From: Burkholderia lata
GTDB taxonomy: Bacteria; Pseudomonadota; Gammaproteobacteria; Burkholderiales; Burkholderiaceae
Reading direction: 5' to 3'
Assembly: GCF_000012945.1 (NCBI RefSeq)
Contig: NC_007509.1
Location: forward strand, 372,001 to 436,000
DNA length: 64,000 nucleotides
Under the pieces are notes generated by a model that saw only the letters and a program-made list of their open reading frames with translations, was not told the origin of the DNA and ran no database searches. A program made the position numbers and the translations under genes. Positions 42,380 through 55,230 of the stretch are shown piece by piece. Position 1 is the first letter of the stretch. Every line of letters starts with the position of its first letter.

Positions 42380-43318
42380 TCATCGCGACTCACCCGCATT
42401 AAGAAAAGTAACCAGCGCCCCCATCGTTCGATCGGGCGCTTCGGACATCAGCCAATGGCCCACCCCTTCAATCACTTCCCCCTGCACGTTCACCGCCGCC
42501 ACGCGAGCCTGATCGATCGTGAAACGACCGGCGGCCTTCTGTCCGGTCAGGACGAGAACCGGCATCTGCAATGGCGTCCTAGCGAACTGCTGGAAATCCT
42601 GGATATCCTGCGGAAAAGCGTGGAACCATTCGAAGCCCGCACGCATGCGGCCCGGCTGCGCATAGATGCTTGTATAGAGCGCGCGGTCCACCTCCGACAC
42701 TGAATGCTCGGGATTAGCCGCAAAGTCGTTCCAGAAATGGTCGAGGTAAATTCGCTCGCGCCCCTGCACGAGCTTCAGCGGCGTTTCGCCATAAAACGCG
42801 AAATGCCACTTCGCGGGCGAGTAATAGTATGACTGCCAGTTTCCGACACCCGGCAGGAACGACTCCATCAGCACAAGGCGCCTGGTTTCGTCCCGATACT
42901 GGGCGGCGTACGCGTACGCCACCATGAGGCCGATGTCGTGTCCCACGACCTCGACGTCGCGATAGCCGAGCGCCTTCACCAGCGCGTGAATGTCCTGGGC
43001 CATCGTTTTCTTGTCGTAGCCGCCCGCCGGGATGTCCGACGCGCCGGCGCCCGGCAGATCCGGTGCGATCACGACGTGATTCACGGCCAGCTTGGGCATG
43101 AGCGGCAGCCACATGTGGCTCGTCTCGCCATAGCCGGCCAACAGTACGATGGGCGTGCCGTTCCCGGCGCCCGCCTCCAGGTAGTGAAGCCCGATACCGT
43201 TGACCGTCAGCGAATGTTCCGTGACCACGGGGGCCGCTGCATACGATTGAGCCTGAAAAGCCAACAGGAAAGCCAACGCGGCACCCGCGCGCCGCAGCCA
43301 AAGCCCGAGTGATTTCAT
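42380..43318 (-). CDS. Exported alpha/beta hydrolase (epoxide hydrolase/haloalkane dehalogenase-like)
   Basis: 312 residues from ATG 43318 with AGAGGA upstream. An N-terminal signal peptide (AGAALAFLLAFQAQSYA) indicates export. The nucleophile is Asp in VVGHDIGLM, not Ser, and the catalytic His lies in GVGHWL; the HGYG-like oxyanion motif is LLAGYGETSHMW. A nucleophilic Asp with an aromatic lid is the pattern of epoxide hydrolases and haloalkane dehalogenases, both of which are often secreted in Burkholderia. The substrate is unknown. Confidence 0.88.
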   Translation of the reverse strand: MKSLGLWLRRAGAALAFLLAFQAQSYAAAPVVTEHSLTVNGIGLHYLEAGAGNGTPIVLLAGYGETSHMWLPLMPKLAVNHVVIAPDLPGAGASDIPAGGYDKKTMAQDIHALVKALGYRDVEVVGHDIGLMVAYAYAAQYRDETRRLVLMESFLPGVGNWQSYYYSPAKWHFAFYGETPLKLVQGRERIYLDHFWNDFAANPEHSVSEVDRALYTSIYAQPGRMRAGFEWFHAFPQDIQDFQQFARTPLQMPVLVLTGQKAAGRFTIDQARVAAVNVQGEVIEGVGHWLMSEAPDRTMGALVTFLNAGESR

Positions 43319-43562
43319 CGCCTGTTCCTCTCTTCGAACGAATTCAACGAAATATTCGAGTGGCCGCGAGCCCGCGCCGATATGGCGTCTACAGGTCTGC
43401 ATGACCGTACTCGAATGGTCATGTCATTGTGTTGTGGCCGAGGAGCTCAGACGTACCACCGACGTGACGAAGACATTCGATGCTTTCGAACAAGTCTGCG
43501 GGGGAGACAGGTGGCCTCCGTTCGCCTTGAAATGCCGCATCTGGATGGCCGATGGGACTCAC

Positions 43563-45900
<2,338 letters not shown>

Positions 45901-46803
45901 TTGGAAGTCGGGCGACTGAAGGCACTTCTGGAGCTGGCGAGGTATGGGACGATGGCGGCCGCCGCCGAAGCGTTGCACCTGACGCCATCGGCCGTTTCAC
46001 AGCAGATCTCGCAGCTGGAGGAGGAGGCGGGTGTCAAACTGACGGAGCGCGTCGGCCGTGGCGTCAGGCTCACGCCGGCGGGGCATGCATTGGCAGGTCA
46101 CGCCGAACGGGTGATGGTCGTACTGGACGAGGCGCGCTCGGAATTGGCAGAGCTGCGGCGGGAGATGGTGGGGGAGCTACGCGTCGCCGCGTTTCCGTCG
46201 ATTGCTTCGCTGGTACTTCCTGACGTGCTCAAGAAGCTGCGGCCCGCGTATCCACGCCTGGAAATCGAACTTGAAGAGCTGGAGCCCATTGACGCGGTCG
46301 CGGCACTCCGGGCGTGGCGAACGGACATCGCGCTGATCGACGATCTTTCGATCAAGACGGACAATGACCAGGAGAACATCGAGGTCGTGCCGCTGGCGGA
46401 GGATGTCCTTTACGTAGCGGTCGCGTCTGATCATCCATTGAGCAACATGCCATCGCTTGGTGTCGCCGATCTCCGGCACGAAACCTGGGCGATGGAATCC
46501 ACGTGGAGTACTTTCGGCGGTTTCGTCATCGACTTGTGTCGTCGCGCCGGCTTCGAGCCTCGTATCAATGCCAAATGTCGCGGATCCGAAATGGTCGAGG
46601 CGATGGTGGCATCCGGCTGCTCGGTGTCGGTTGCCCCTGGGCTGCGGGTGCTGCGGGCACCGCCCGGCGTGGTGTGGGTCAAGTTGAAACCGGAGGTGCG
46701 GCGCAAGATTTATGTCGCTTATCGCCGCGGCGAGCGTAACCATCCGATGATCAAGGTGTTCCTCAAGGAAGTTGTTGAAACCGTATCGAGCGTTCTCGGC
46801 TAG
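45901..46803 (+). CDS. LysR family transcriptional regulator
   Basis: 300 residues starting at TTG 45901, chosen because GGAGG lies 6 bases upstream and the first residues (MEVGRLKALLELARYGTMAAAAEALHLTPSAVSQQIS) are exactly where the LysR HTH normally begins. The co-inducer domain follows. It is divergent from the D-Ala-D-Ala ligase and D-cysteine-desulfhydrase-like pair, which it most likely controls. Confidence 0.92.
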   Translation: MEVGRLKALLELARYGTMAAAAEALHLTPSAVSQQISQLEEEAGVKLTERVGRGVRLTPAGHALAGHAERVMVVLDEARSELAELRREMVGELRVAAFPSIASLVLPDVLKKLRPAYPRLEIELEELEPIDAVAALRAWRTDIALIDDLSIKTDNDQENIEVVPLAEDVLYVAVASDHPLSNMPSLGVADLRHETWAMESTWSTFGGFVIDLCRRAGFEPRINAKCRGSEMVEAMVASGCSVSVAPGLRVLRAPPGVVWVKLKPEVRRKIYVAYRRGERNHPMIKVFLKEVVETVSSVLG

Positions 46804-47196
46804 CTGAACCGGCGAGGGCCTTGAACTTTCTCATGGGCCGCGGTAGCCCATCAAACTGGGTGACCCGTTTCCAGAGCCAGGGCGCTCGTCGGTCTGCATC
46901 CGCGGGAATGCCTGTTCGGACCGGCTGCGCCGATCGCCCCGGCGCGGCACGGCGATTGCTCGCCGATTCGTCTGAATGATCGAACCCGGATCCGGCCAAA
47001 CCCCTATCCAGCCGGCCGATTCCCGTCTCATCCCCCCATCCCGTGGCCGATTTTGTCACCACATGGGCCGGATATGACAGTAAGAATCGCCCGCCGTGGC
47101 ATTACGATGCCTCACGTCGTCGCCCGGGCCTGAGCCGGTTTCCCCGCCTCTCGCCCCGTAGCGCCCCTCATACACCGTCTGATTGGAACATCGACC
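46804..47196. other. 393-bp intergenic region
   Basis: It lies between the LysR gene and the beta-oxidation operon. It contains no supported gene and no striking inverted repeat. It must hold the promoter for the acyl-CoA dehydrogenase operon, but I cannot place -35/-10 elements with confidence. Confidence 0.4.
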
Positions 47197-48987
47197 ATGA
47201 GCTATAACGCCCCCGTCAAGGACATGCTGTTCGTGCTGAAGGAACTGGCCGGCATCGACGCCGTTGCGCAGTTGCCGGGCTTCGAGGATGCCGGTTACGA
47301 CACGGCGCAGGCCGTGCTCGACGAGTCCGCGAAGTTCTGCGGCGAGGTGCTGGCCCCGCTGAACGTCGAAGGCGACCGCAACCCGAGCAGCTGGAAGGAC
47401 GGCGTCGTGACCGCGACGCCGGGCTTCGGCGAAGCGTTCCGCCAGTTCGTCGAAGGCGGCTGGCAGGGGCTGCAGCATCCGTCCGAATACGACGGCCAGG
47501 GGCTGCCGAAGCTGATCGCGACGCCGTGCATCGAGATGCTCAACGCGTCGAACCTGTCGTTCGCGCTGTGCCCGCTGCTGACCGACGGCGCGATCGAAGC
47601 GCTGCTGACGGCCGGCACCGACGAGCAGAAGCAGCGCTACGTGCCGAAGCTGATCTCCGGCGAATGGACCGGCACGATGAACCTGACCGAGCCGCAGGCG
47701 GGCTCCGATCTCGCGCTGGTGCGCTCGCGCGCCGAGCCGCAGGGCGACGGCACGTACAAGGTGTTCGGCACGAAGATCTTCATCACGTGGGGCGAGCACG
47801 ACATGGCGGACAACATCGTCCACCTGGTGCTGGCGCGCACGCCGAACGCGCCGGAAGGCGTGAAGGGCATCTCGCTGTTCATCGTGCCGAAGTTCATGGT
47901 CAACGAAGACGGCTCGCTGGGCGCGCGCAACGACGTGCACTGCGTGTCGATCGAGCACAAGCTCGGGATCAAGGCGAGCCCGACGGCGGTGCTGCAATAC
48001 GGTGACCACGGCGGCGCGATCGGCTACCTGGTTGGCGAGGAAAACCGCGGCCTCGAATACATGTTCATCATGATGAACGCGGCGCGCTTCGGTGTCGGCA
48101 TGCAGGGGATCGGCGTGGCCGATCGCGCGTACCAGAAGGCCGCGGAATTCGCGAAAGAACGCGTGCAGAGCCGCCCGGTCGATGGTTCGGCCAGGCAGTC
48201 GGTGACGATCATCCATCACCCGGACGTGCGCCGCATGCTCGGCACGATGCGCGCGCTGACCGAAGGCGCGCGGGCGCTGGCCTACGTGGCCGCCGCGCAC
48301 AGCGACATTGCCCACCGCCATTCGGACGAGGCGACGCGGGCGCGTCATCAGGCAATCTACGAGTATCTGGTACCGGTGGTGAAGGGCTGGAGCACGGAGA
48401 TGGTGAACGACGTGGCGAGCCTGGGCGTGCAGGTACACGGCGGGATGGGCTTCATCGAGGAGACGGGCGCAGCGCAGTATTACCGCGATGCACGTATCCT
48501 TGCGATCTACGAAGGCACGACGGCGATCCAGGCGAACGACCTGGTGGGCCGCAAGACGATGCGCGACGGCGGCGCGGTGGCGAAGGCGCTGATCGCGGAG
48601 ATCGGCGAGACGGTGGCGGCGCTGGGCAAGCTGGACAGCGCGGCGGCCGCATCGGTGAAGGCGCAACTGGAGAAGGGCGCGAAGGCGCTGTCGTCGGTGG
48701 TCGATTACGTGGTGGCGAACGTGAAGCAGGACCCGAACGCGGTGTTCGCGGGCAGCGTGCCGTATCTGAAGCTGGCGGGCGTGGTGCTGTGCGGGTGGCA
48801 GATGGGCCGCGCGCTGGTGGCGGCCCAGGCGAACCGCGCGAGCGACCCGGCGTTCTTCGATGCGAAGATCGCGATCGCGCAATGCTATGCGGAGCACGTG
48901 CTGGTGCAGGCAGGCGCATTCGAAGCGTCGATCGTCGGCACGAAGGGCAACGAGGGCGTGCTCGCGTTGACGGAAGACCAGTTCTGA
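47197..48987 (+). CDS. Acyl-CoA dehydrogenase (DmdC/long-chain FadE-like)
   Basis: 596 residues, the longer class of acyl-CoA dehydrogenases with an extra C-terminal domain, as in DmdC (3-methylmercaptopropionyl-CoA dehydrogenase). The core signatures are present: MNLTEPQAGSDLALVRSRA (FAD/substrate), VHGGMGFIEETGAAQYYRDARI and the IYEGTTAIQ region with the catalytic glutamate. It removes two hydrogens from an acyl-CoA and passes electrons to ETF; the ETF-ubiquinone oxidoreductase gene follows 36 bases downstream. First gene of a beta-oxidation operon. Confidence 0.95.
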   Translation: MSYNAPVKDMLFVLKELAGIDAVAQLPGFEDAGYDTAQAVLDESAKFCGEVLAPLNVEGDRNPSSWKDGVVTATPGFGEAFRQFVEGGWQGLQHPSEYDGQGLPKLIATPCIEMLNASNLSFALCPLLTDGAIEALLTAGTDEQKQRYVPKLISGEWTGTMNLTEPQAGSDLALVRSRAEPQGDGTYKVFGTKIFITWGEHDMADNIVHLVLARTPNAPEGVKGISLFIVPKFMVNEDGSLGARNDVHCVSIEHKLGIKASPTAVLQYGDHGGAIGYLVGEENRGLEYMFIMMNAARFGVGMQGIGVADRAYQKAAEFAKERVQSRPVDGSARQSVTIIHHPDVRRMLGTMRALTEGARALAYVAAAHSDIAHRHSDEATRARHQAIYEYLVPVVKGWSTEMVNDVASLGVQVHGGMGFIEETGAAQYYRDARILAIYEGTTAIQANDLVGRKTMRDGGAVAKALIAEIGETVAALGKLDSAAAASVKAQLEKGAKALSSVVDYVVANVKQDPNAVFAGSVPYLKLAGVVLCGWQMGRALVAAQANRASDPAFFDAKIAIAQCYAEHVLVQAGAFEASIVGTKGNEGVLALTEDQF

Positions 48988-49023
48988 CCGGCTGACGGTC
49001 CGGACGCAGGAGGAGACAGGATT

Positions 49024-50697
49024 TTGACCACACAGGACTTGCTCGCGCAATACGGCCCGCGCGAATCGATGGAATACGACGTCGTGATCGTCGGCGGCGG
49101 CCCCGCCGGGCTGTCGGCGGCGATCCGGCTCAAGCAGCTGGCCGCCGAGAAAGGCACCGAGATCGGCGTGTGCGTGCTCGAGAAGGGTTCCGAGATCGGC
49201 GCGCACATCCTGTCGGGCGCGGTGATGGACCCGCGCGCGATCAACGAACTGTTCCCCGACTGGAAGGAACGCGGCGCGCCGCTCGACGTCGAGGTGACGG
49301 AAGACCGCTTCCTGTTCCTGTCCGAGAAGGGCGCGGTCACCACGCCGAACTGGGCGCTGCCCGCCAACTTCCAGAACCACGGCAACTACGTGATTTCGCT
49401 GGGCAACGTCACGCGCTGGCTTGGCGCGCAGGCCGAAGCGCTGGGCGTCGAGATCTTCCCCGGCTTCCCCGCCGCCGAGATCCTGTACAACGACGACGGC
49501 TCGGTCAAAGGCGTCGCAACCGGCAACATGGGCGTGGGCAAGGACGGCGAGCCGACAGAGAACTTCCAGCTCGGCATGGAGCTGCACGCGAAGTACACGC
49601 TGTTCGCCGAAGGCTGCCGCGGCCACCTCGGCCGCCAGCTGATCTCGAAGTTCAAGCTCGACGCGAACGCGGATCCGCAGGCGTACGGGATCGGCATCAA
49701 GGAGCTGTGGGAGATCGATCCGGCCAAGCACAAGCCGGGCCTCGTGATCCACACGGCCGGCTGGCCGCTGAAGTCGGATACGTACGGCGGCTCGTTCCTG
49801 TATCACATGGACAACAACCAGGTCGTGGTCGGCTTCGTGGTGGGCCTCGGCTACACGAACCCGTACCTGTCGCCGTTCGAGGAATTCCAGCGCTACAAGA
49901 CGCACCCGTCGATCCGCGCGTTCCTGGAAGGCGGCAAGCGCGTGTCGTACGGCGCGCGCGCAATCACCGCGGGCGGGCTGCTGTCGCTGCCGAAGACGGT
50001 GTTCCCGGGCGGCGCGCTGATCGGCGACGACGCGGGCTTCCTGAACGCATCGCGGATCAAGGGCAGCCACGCGGCGATCAAGACCGGCATGCTGGCCGCC
50101 GACGCCGCGTTCGACGCGGTGCAGGCCGGCCGCCAGAGCGACGAGCTCAACGTGTACCCGGACGCCTTCAAGCAGTCGTGGCTGTACACGGAGCTGTACC
50201 GCGCGCGCAACTTCAAGCAGTGGATGGCCAAGGGGCTGTACCTCGGCACGCTGATGGTCGGGCTCGAACAGAAGGTGATGGGCGGCAACGTGCCGTGGAC
50301 GCTGCATCACAAGCACGCGGACCACGAGATGCTGAAGCCGGCATCGCAATGCGAGCCGATCGAGTATCCGAAGCCGGACGGCAAGCTGACGTTCGACCGT
50401 CTGTCGTCGGTGTTCATCTCGAACACGAACCACGAGGAGAACCAGCCGGCGCACCTGACACTGAAGGATGCGAACGTGCCGGTGAACGTGAACCTGCGCA
50501 CGTACGCGGGGCCGGAGGGGCGCTTCTGCCCGGCGGCCGTGTATGAATTCGTGAAGAACGACGACGGCAGCGATCGCCTGGTGATCAACGCGCAGAACTG
50601 CGTGCACTGCAAGACCTGCGACATCAAGGACCCGACGCAGAACATCGTGTGGGTCACGCCGGAAGGTGGCGGCGGCCCGAATTACCCGAACATGTAA
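49024..50697 (+). CDS. Electron-transfer flavoprotein:ubiquinone oxidoreductase
   Basis: 557 residues, full length. The start is TTG 49024, 9 bases after AGGAGGAG. The FAD motif ([18 protein letters not shown]), the ubiquinone-binding and substrate-side blocks ([34 protein letters not shown]) and the C-terminal [4Fe-4S] cysteines (CVHCKTC plus an upstream RFCP) are all present. It moves electrons from ETF to the quinone pool. It is encoded between the acyl-CoA dehydrogenase that generates those electrons and a thiolase. Confidence 0.96.
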   Translation: MTTQDLLAQYGPRESMEYDVVIVGGGPAGLSAAIRLKQLAAEKGTEIGVCVLEKGSEIGAHILSGAVMDPRAINELFPDWKERGAPLDVEVTEDRFLFLSEKGAVTTPNWALPANFQNHGNYVISLGNVTRWLGAQAEALGVEIFPGFPAAEILYNDDGSVKGVATGNMGVGKDGEPTENFQLGMELHAKYTLFAEGCRGHLGRQLISKFKLDANADPQAYGIGIKELWEIDPAKHKPGLVIHTAGWPLKSDTYGGSFLYHMDNNQVVVGFVVGLGYTNPYLSPFEEFQRYKTHPSIRAFLEGGKRVSYGARAITAGGLLSLPKTVFPGGALIGDDAGFLNASRIKGSHAAIKTGMLAADAAFDAVQAGRQSDELNVYPDAFKQSWLYTELYRARNFKQWMAKGLYLGTLMVGLEQKVMGGNVPWTLHHKHADHEMLKPASQCEPIEYPKPDGKLTFDRLSSVFISNTNHEENQPAHLTLKDANVPVNVNLRTYAGPEGRFCPAAVYEFVKNDDGSDRLVINAQNCVHCKTCDIKDPTQNIVWVTPEGGGGPNYPNM

Positions 50698-50745
50698 CGC
50701 AACGCATCCCCGCGCCTGCGGGCGCGAACGAACCGGAGTGAGACG

Positions 50746-51939
50746 ATGAGCAATGCAGCGAAAGAAGTCGTGGTAGTGAGCGGTGTCCGTACCGCGATCG
50801 GTGATTTCGGCGGCAGCCTGAAGGATTTCTCGCCGACCGACCTCGGTGCGAAGGTGGTCGCCGAAGTGCTGTCGCGCGCGAACGTGCCGGGCGACGCAGT
50901 CGGGCATGTCGTGTTCGGCCACGTCGTGAACACCGAGCCGAAGGACATGTACCTCGCGCGTGTCGCGGCGATCAATGGCGGCGTGGCGCAGCACACGCCC
51001 GCGCTGACCGTGAACCGCCTGTGCGGTTCGGGCCTGCAGGCGATCGTGTCGGCCGCGCAGACGATCATGCTCGGCGACGCCGACATCGCGATCGGCGGCG
51101 GCTCGGAAAGCATGAGCCGCGCACCGTACACCGTGCCGGCCGCGCGCTTCGGCCAGCGCATGGGTGACGGCAAGCTCGTCGACATGATGCTCGGCGCGCT
51201 GCACGACCCGTTCCAGACGATCCACATGGGCGTGACGGCAGAAAACGTCGCGGCGAAGTACGGCATCTCGCGCGACGCGCAGGATGCGCTGGCGCTCGAA
51301 TCGCATCGTCGCGCGGCGCGCGCGATCGCGGAAGGGCGCTTCAAGGACCAGATCCTGCCGATCTCGATCCGCACGAAGAAGGGCGAGGTTGCGTTCGACA
51401 GCGACGAGCACGTGCGTCACGACGCAAGCGCGGACGATTTCACGAAGCTGCGTCCGGTGTTCAAGAAGGAAGAAGGCACCGTGACGGCCGGCAACGCGTC
51501 GGGCATCAACGATGCGGCCGCGGCCGTGCTGATGATGAGCGCGGACGCTGCGCGCGCGCAGGGCGTGAAGCCGCTCGCCCGCCTCGTCGCGTATGCGCAC
51601 GCGGGTGTCGATCCGGCGTACATGGGCATCGGCCCGGTGCCGGCCACGCAGAAGGCGCTCGAACGCGCGGGCCTGAAGATCAGCGATCTCGACGTGATCG
51701 AGGCGAACGAGGCGTTCGCGGCCCAGGCGTGCGCGGTCACGCAGGAGCTCGGCCTCGATCCGGCGAAGGTCAACCCGAACGGCTCGGGCATCTCGCTCGG
51801 TCACCCGATCGGTGCGACCGGCGCGCTGATCACGGTCAAGGCGTTGTACGAACTGAAGCGCATCGGCGGGCGTTACGCGCTCGTGACGATGTGTATCGGC
51901 GGCGGCCAGGGGATTGCTGCGATCTTCGAGAACATCTGA
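50746..51939 (+). CDS. bktB: Acetyl-CoA acyltransferase / beta-ketothiolase, BktB-like
   Basis: 397 residues. Catalytic residues are C93 in NRLCGSG, H353 in GHPIG and C383 in TMCIGGG. Long stretches agree with remembered Cupriavidus BktB ([46 protein letters not shown]). It performs the final thiolytic step of beta-oxidation and can also condense acyl-CoAs. It lies 48 bp after the ETF-QO gene and 38 bp before the 3-hydroxyacyl-CoA dehydrogenase. Confidence 0.94.
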   Translation: MSNAAKEVVVVSGVRTAIGDFGGSLKDFSPTDLGAKVVAEVLSRANVPGDAVGHVVFGHVVNTEPKDMYLARVAAINGGVAQHTPALTVNRLCGSGLQAIVSAAQTIMLGDADIAIGGGSESMSRAPYTVPAARFGQRMGDGKLVDMMLGALHDPFQTIHMGVTAENVAAKYGISRDAQDALALESHRRAARAIAEGRFKDQILPISIRTKKGEVAFDSDEHVRHDASADDFTKLRPVFKKEEGTVTAGNASGINDAAAAVLMMSADAARAQGVKPLARLVAYAHAGVDPAYMGIGPVPATQKALERAGLKISDLDVIEANEAFAAQACAVTQELGLDPAKVNPNGSGISLGHPIGATGALITVKALYELKRIGGRYALVTMCIGGGQGIAAIFENI

Positions 51940-51977
51940 TAATCGAACGCTCAGCACCCGAACACACAGGAAATTTC

Positions 51978-52832
51978 ATGGCCATCGAAATTGTCGGCGT
52001 CGTGGGCGCCGGAACCATGGGCAACGGCATTGCGCAGACCGCCGCCGTTGCGGGACTCAACGTCGTGATGATCGACGTCAGCGACGCCGCGCTCGAGAAG
52101 GGCATCGCGACGCTGAAGGGCAGCCTCGACCGCCTCGTGTCGAAGGACAAGCTTGACGCAGCCACGCGCGATGCGGCGCTGGCGCGCATCACGACGTCGA
52201 CCGACTACGCGAAGCTTGCAGCGGCCGATATCGTGATCGAAGCCGCGACCGAGAACGTCGAGCTGAAGGGCCGCATCCTGAAGCAGATCGAGGCCGTCGC
52301 GCGCGCCGAAGCGATCATCGCGACCAACACGTCGTCGATCTCGATCACCGCGCTCGCGGCGCCGCTCGCCGATCCGGCGCGCTTCGTCGGCATGCACTTC
52401 TTCAACCCGGTGCCGTTGATGCCGCTCGTCGAGATCATCCGCGGGCTGCAGACGAGCGACGCGACCGCGTCGGCGGTGCGTGAGCTGACCGAGCGTTTCG
52501 ACAAGTCGCCGATCGGCGTGCGCAATTCGCCGGGCTTCGTCGTGAACCGGATTCTCGTGCCGATGATCAACGAGGCGTTCTTCGTGCTGGCTGAAGGCAT
52601 CGCGTCGGCCGAGGAGATCGACGCGGGGATGAAGCTCGGCGCGAACCACCCGATCGGGCCGCTCGCGCTGGCCGACCTCGTGGGCCTCGACGTGTGCCTC
52701 GCGGTGATGGACGTGTTCGTGAAGGACTTCGGCGATCCGAAGTATCGTGCATGCCCGCTGCTGCGCGAGATGGTGACGGCCGGGCGCCTCGGGCGGAAGA
52801 CGGGGCGTGGGGTGTACGACTACAGCAAGTAA
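51978..52832 (+). CDS. paaH: 3-hydroxyacyl-CoA (3-hydroxybutyryl-CoA) dehydrogenase
   Basis: 284 residues from ATG 51978, with CAGGAAA upstream; the longer ORF start overlaps the thiolase and is rejected. The NAD motif ([19 protein letters not shown]) and the HxFNP and [16 protein letters not shown] motifs are typical, as is the C-terminal [13 protein letters not shown], resembling PaaH1 of Cupriavidus. It oxidises (S)-3-hydroxyacyl-CoA to 3-oxoacyl-CoA, the substrate of the preceding thiolase. Last gene of the operon, followed at once by a strong terminator. Confidence 0.95.
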   Translation: MAIEIVGVVGAGTMGNGIAQTAAVAGLNVVMIDVSDAALEKGIATLKGSLDRLVSKDKLDAATRDAALARITTSTDYAKLAAADIVIEAATENVELKGRILKQIEAVARAEAIIATNTSSISITALAAPLADPARFVGMHFFNPVPLMPLVEIIRGLQTSDATASAVRELTERFDKSPIGVRNSPGFVVNRILVPMINEAFFVLAEGIASAEEIDAGMKLGANHPIGPLALADLVGLDVCLAVMDVFVKDFGDPKYRACPLLREMVTAGRLGRKTGRGVYDYSK

Positions 52833-52853
52833 GCAGAAGGCTGGAAAGTCTTC

Positions 52854-52918
52854 AACGCGGGTGGTGAGTCGTGCCGGATGGTGTCGTTCATCCGGTGCGG
52901 TTCGCCACCCGCGTTTTT
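52854..52918 (+). terminator. Strong Rho-independent terminator after the beta-oxidation operon
   Basis: Arms AACGCGGGTGG (52854-52864) and CCACCCGCGTT (52905-52915) are a perfect 11-bp stem. An inner perfect 7-bp stem (CCGGATG at 52874-52880, CATCCGG at 52889-52895) lies inside it, and the right arm runs into a T tract (52914-52918). Confidence 0.88.
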
Positions 52919-53149
52919 CATTTGGGGAAGCGGCTCGCCGAATCCTGTCCGCCGGGGAGTGAGGCATGCGCGTTGTCGCGCGACCGGATGTAGACGGGCC
53001 GTGTCCGCCGGTTGAATTATTTCGAAAATCGATTTTAATCGTCGAATAATTAAATCAATTAACGCGATTATCTTTCATATCAATTAAATTGACGTTTCAA
53101 CATGTAATGTTTTATCTTGGTTGTCCAAAAACAACCGAGAGAAAATAAA
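52919..53149. promoter_or_regulatory. AT-rich upstream region of the collagenase gene
   Basis: Very AT-rich around 53010-53115, unlike the rest of the window, with many TTAA/AATT tracts. It includes interrupted inverted repeats such as AATTATTTCGA...TCGAATAATT (about 53015-53051) and GGTTGT-N6-ACAACC (about 53119-53136) just before the start. It probably holds the promoter of a regulated secreted protease; the binding protein is unknown. Confidence 0.5.
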
Positions 53150-55093
53150 GTGGCAATAAACGAGGGGCTTCAAAAAACCCGCCGCTGGTCGGCCATCGTC
53201 GCGTGGTCGGTATTCGCCGGACTGGCCGCCACCGCATCAGCCAATACCGAGCCGGCGCAGCCGACGCAACCCCGGCAGGCGCGCATGCCTCGCGTGCCGC
53301 AGAATCTGCCGGTGTCGCCCGAGCAGGCGCAGTACAACCTGCCGCTCAGCGAGCAGGATCGCGCGGCGCTGACCAGGCCGTCCCCGCTCAAGCAGCCGGC
53401 CACGCGCAGCAAGCGCAGCACGTCGGGCGCCGATTGCCGCGACATGTCGGTGATGACCCAGTATCGCGGCGCGGCGCTCGCCGATTACATCGCGAATCTT
53501 CCCGATTACGAATGCCATTACGGCCTGTTCTCGGTCGATAAAGTGCAGGCCACCCAGATCTTCAATGCCGAAAACGTGCACGCTGCTGCGAGTCGTTTCG
53601 TGCAGGAAATCCATCAATACGATGCGAGCAATTTGATCCTGGTCAATTTGCTGATTTATCTGCGTGCCGCTTATTACCAATATGATGTATCGGGCATCGC
53701 GAACCCGATCCCGAATCTCGCGGTGTCGCTGCGCCCGTATATCAAGCAAAGCCTGGAGGGCGATGCGCTCTATCGCGACAATGCGCGCGCGCCGAGCACC
53801 GCGAACGAGCTGATGAAGCTCATCACGAACATGCGGGACGAAGCGTTCTACCTGCCGACGCTGAAGAACCGCATCGCGTCCTACACCGTGAGCGCGGCGA
53901 ATCCGCAGGCGGCGGCGTCGCTGCTGCAGCGCAGTGCGGCGGGCGGCTTCACCGGCTTGCTCACGGTGTTCTTCTACGCGCACCAGCGCAGCGGCGCGCA
54001 GCCGATGCTCGACGGCGATGCGACGCTCCCGGAGACGCTCAACCGCTTCGTCACCGCGAACCGCGCGAGCCTGTCGAACACCAGCGCCGCCTATCAGCTG
54101 GCCGACGCGGCGCGCGAAACGTTTCGCTTTCTCCGCTATCCGACGCAGAAGCCGCGCGTGAAGAAAATGATCCAGGACATGCTCGCGTCGACGAGCATGA
54201 CGGGCGCGGACAGCGATCTCTGGCTCGCGGCGGCGGAAGCGGTCGACTACGGCGATCCGGGCAACTGTGCGGACTACGGCACCTGCGACTACAAGAAGCG
54301 GCTGACCGACGCGGTGCTCTCGAATCGCTACGCATGCAATGCGGGCGTGCGCATTCTCGCGCAGGACATGACGATGCCGCAGCTGCAGTCGGTCTGCACG
54401 GCGGTCGCGCGGCAGGACGACTATTTCCACCGGATGATGAAGACCGGGCGCAAGCCGGTCGCGGGCGATCGCAACGACACGATCGAACTCGTCATTTTCG
54501 ATGACTACGCGAACTACCGAAAATACGCGTCGGTGATCTACGGCATCAGCACCGACAACGGCGGCATGTATCTCGAGGGCGATCCGTCCGCGCCCGGCAA
54601 CCAGGCGCGCTTCATCGCGCACGAGGCGTCGTGGCTGCGGCCCGAGTTCAAGGTGTGGAACCTCGAGCACGAGTTCACGCACTATCTCGACGGCCGCTAC
54701 GACATGGCCGGCGACTTCTCGGTGAGCACCGCGAAGCCGACCGTGTGGTGGATCGAAGGCGTCGCCGAATACCTGTCGAGAAAGAACGACAACCAGGAGT
54801 CGATCGACGCGGTGCGCACCGGCGCATACCGGTTCTCGGACGTGCTCGGCACGCGTTACGCGTCGAGTGACTACGTCGCGCGCGCGTACCGGTGGGGCTA
54901 CATGGCGACGCGTTTCATGTTCGAGCGCCATCGCGCGGACGTCGACACGATCGTGTCGCGCTTCCGGGCGGGCGATTACGACGGCTACGCAAACCATGTC
55001 GCGTTCATCGGCAATCGCTACGACACCGAGTTCGCCGACTGGGCGCGCAACGCGACGACGGCGGGCGAGCCGCCGGTGCCGGCGAAGCGCTGA
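53150..55093 (+). CDS. Secreted M9-type (Vibrio-like) microbial collagenase
   Basis: 647 residues from GTG 53150, which has GAGAGA upstream. The TTG at 53117 would put a charged stretch in front of the signal peptide. A clear signal peptide (TRRWSAIVAWSVFAGLAATASA) precedes a Pro/Gln-rich linker. The zinc site is HEFTH at about H507, followed by the third-ligand region WWIEGVAEYLS, exactly the M9 pattern (HExxH ... EGxAEY). There is no obvious C-terminal PKD or collagen-binding domain. It is an extracellular metalloprotease, flanked by an AT-rich regulated promoter and not in an operon with its neighbours. Confidence 0.9.
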   Translation: MAINEGLQKTRRWSAIVAWSVFAGLAATASANTEPAQPTQPRQARMPRVPQNLPVSPEQAQYNLPLSEQDRAALTRPSPLKQPATRSKRSTSGADCRDMSVMTQYRGAALADYIANLPDYECHYGLFSVDKVQATQIFNAENVHAAASRFVQEIHQYDASNLILVNLLIYLRAAYYQYDVSGIANPIPNLAVSLRPYIKQSLEGDALYRDNARAPSTANELMKLITNMRDEAFYLPTLKNRIASYTVSAANPQAAASLLQRSAAGGFTGLLTVFFYAHQRSGAQPMLDGDATLPETLNRFVTANRASLSNTSAAYQLADAARETFRFLRYPTQKPRVKKMIQDMLASTSMTGADSDLWLAAAEAVDYGDPGNCADYGTCDYKKRLTDAVLSNRYACNAGVRILAQDMTMPQLQSVCTAVARQDDYFHRMMKTGRKPVAGDRNDTIELVIFDDYANYRKYASVIYGISTDNGGMYLEGDPSAPGNQARFIAHEASWLRPEFKVWNLEHEFTHYLDGRYDMAGDFSVSTAKPTVWWIEGVAEYLSRKNDNQESIDAVRTGAYRFSDVLGTRYASSDYVARAYRWGYMATRFMFERHRADVDTIVSRFRAGDYDGYANHVAFIGNRYDTEFADWARNATTAGEPPVPAKR

Positions 55094-55230
55094 CCGGCAT
55101 GAGCCGGCGCCGCGTGATCGGGTGCCGGCCACCGATCGTCATACCCGCTCGGCCTGAGTGCTCCGCGCCGGCCCGCACGAATGGTGGCGCTGGTCCGATG
55201 TCGGTCACGCGCCGTCGGCATGGCGCGCGT

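Noticed and set aside
47056..51957. 1,633-residue ORF on the minus strand across the beta-oxidation operon
   Set aside because: High-GC antisense shadow: Arg/His/Asp-rich with no domain, while the plus strand in the same region carries four clear, well-initiated enzymes.
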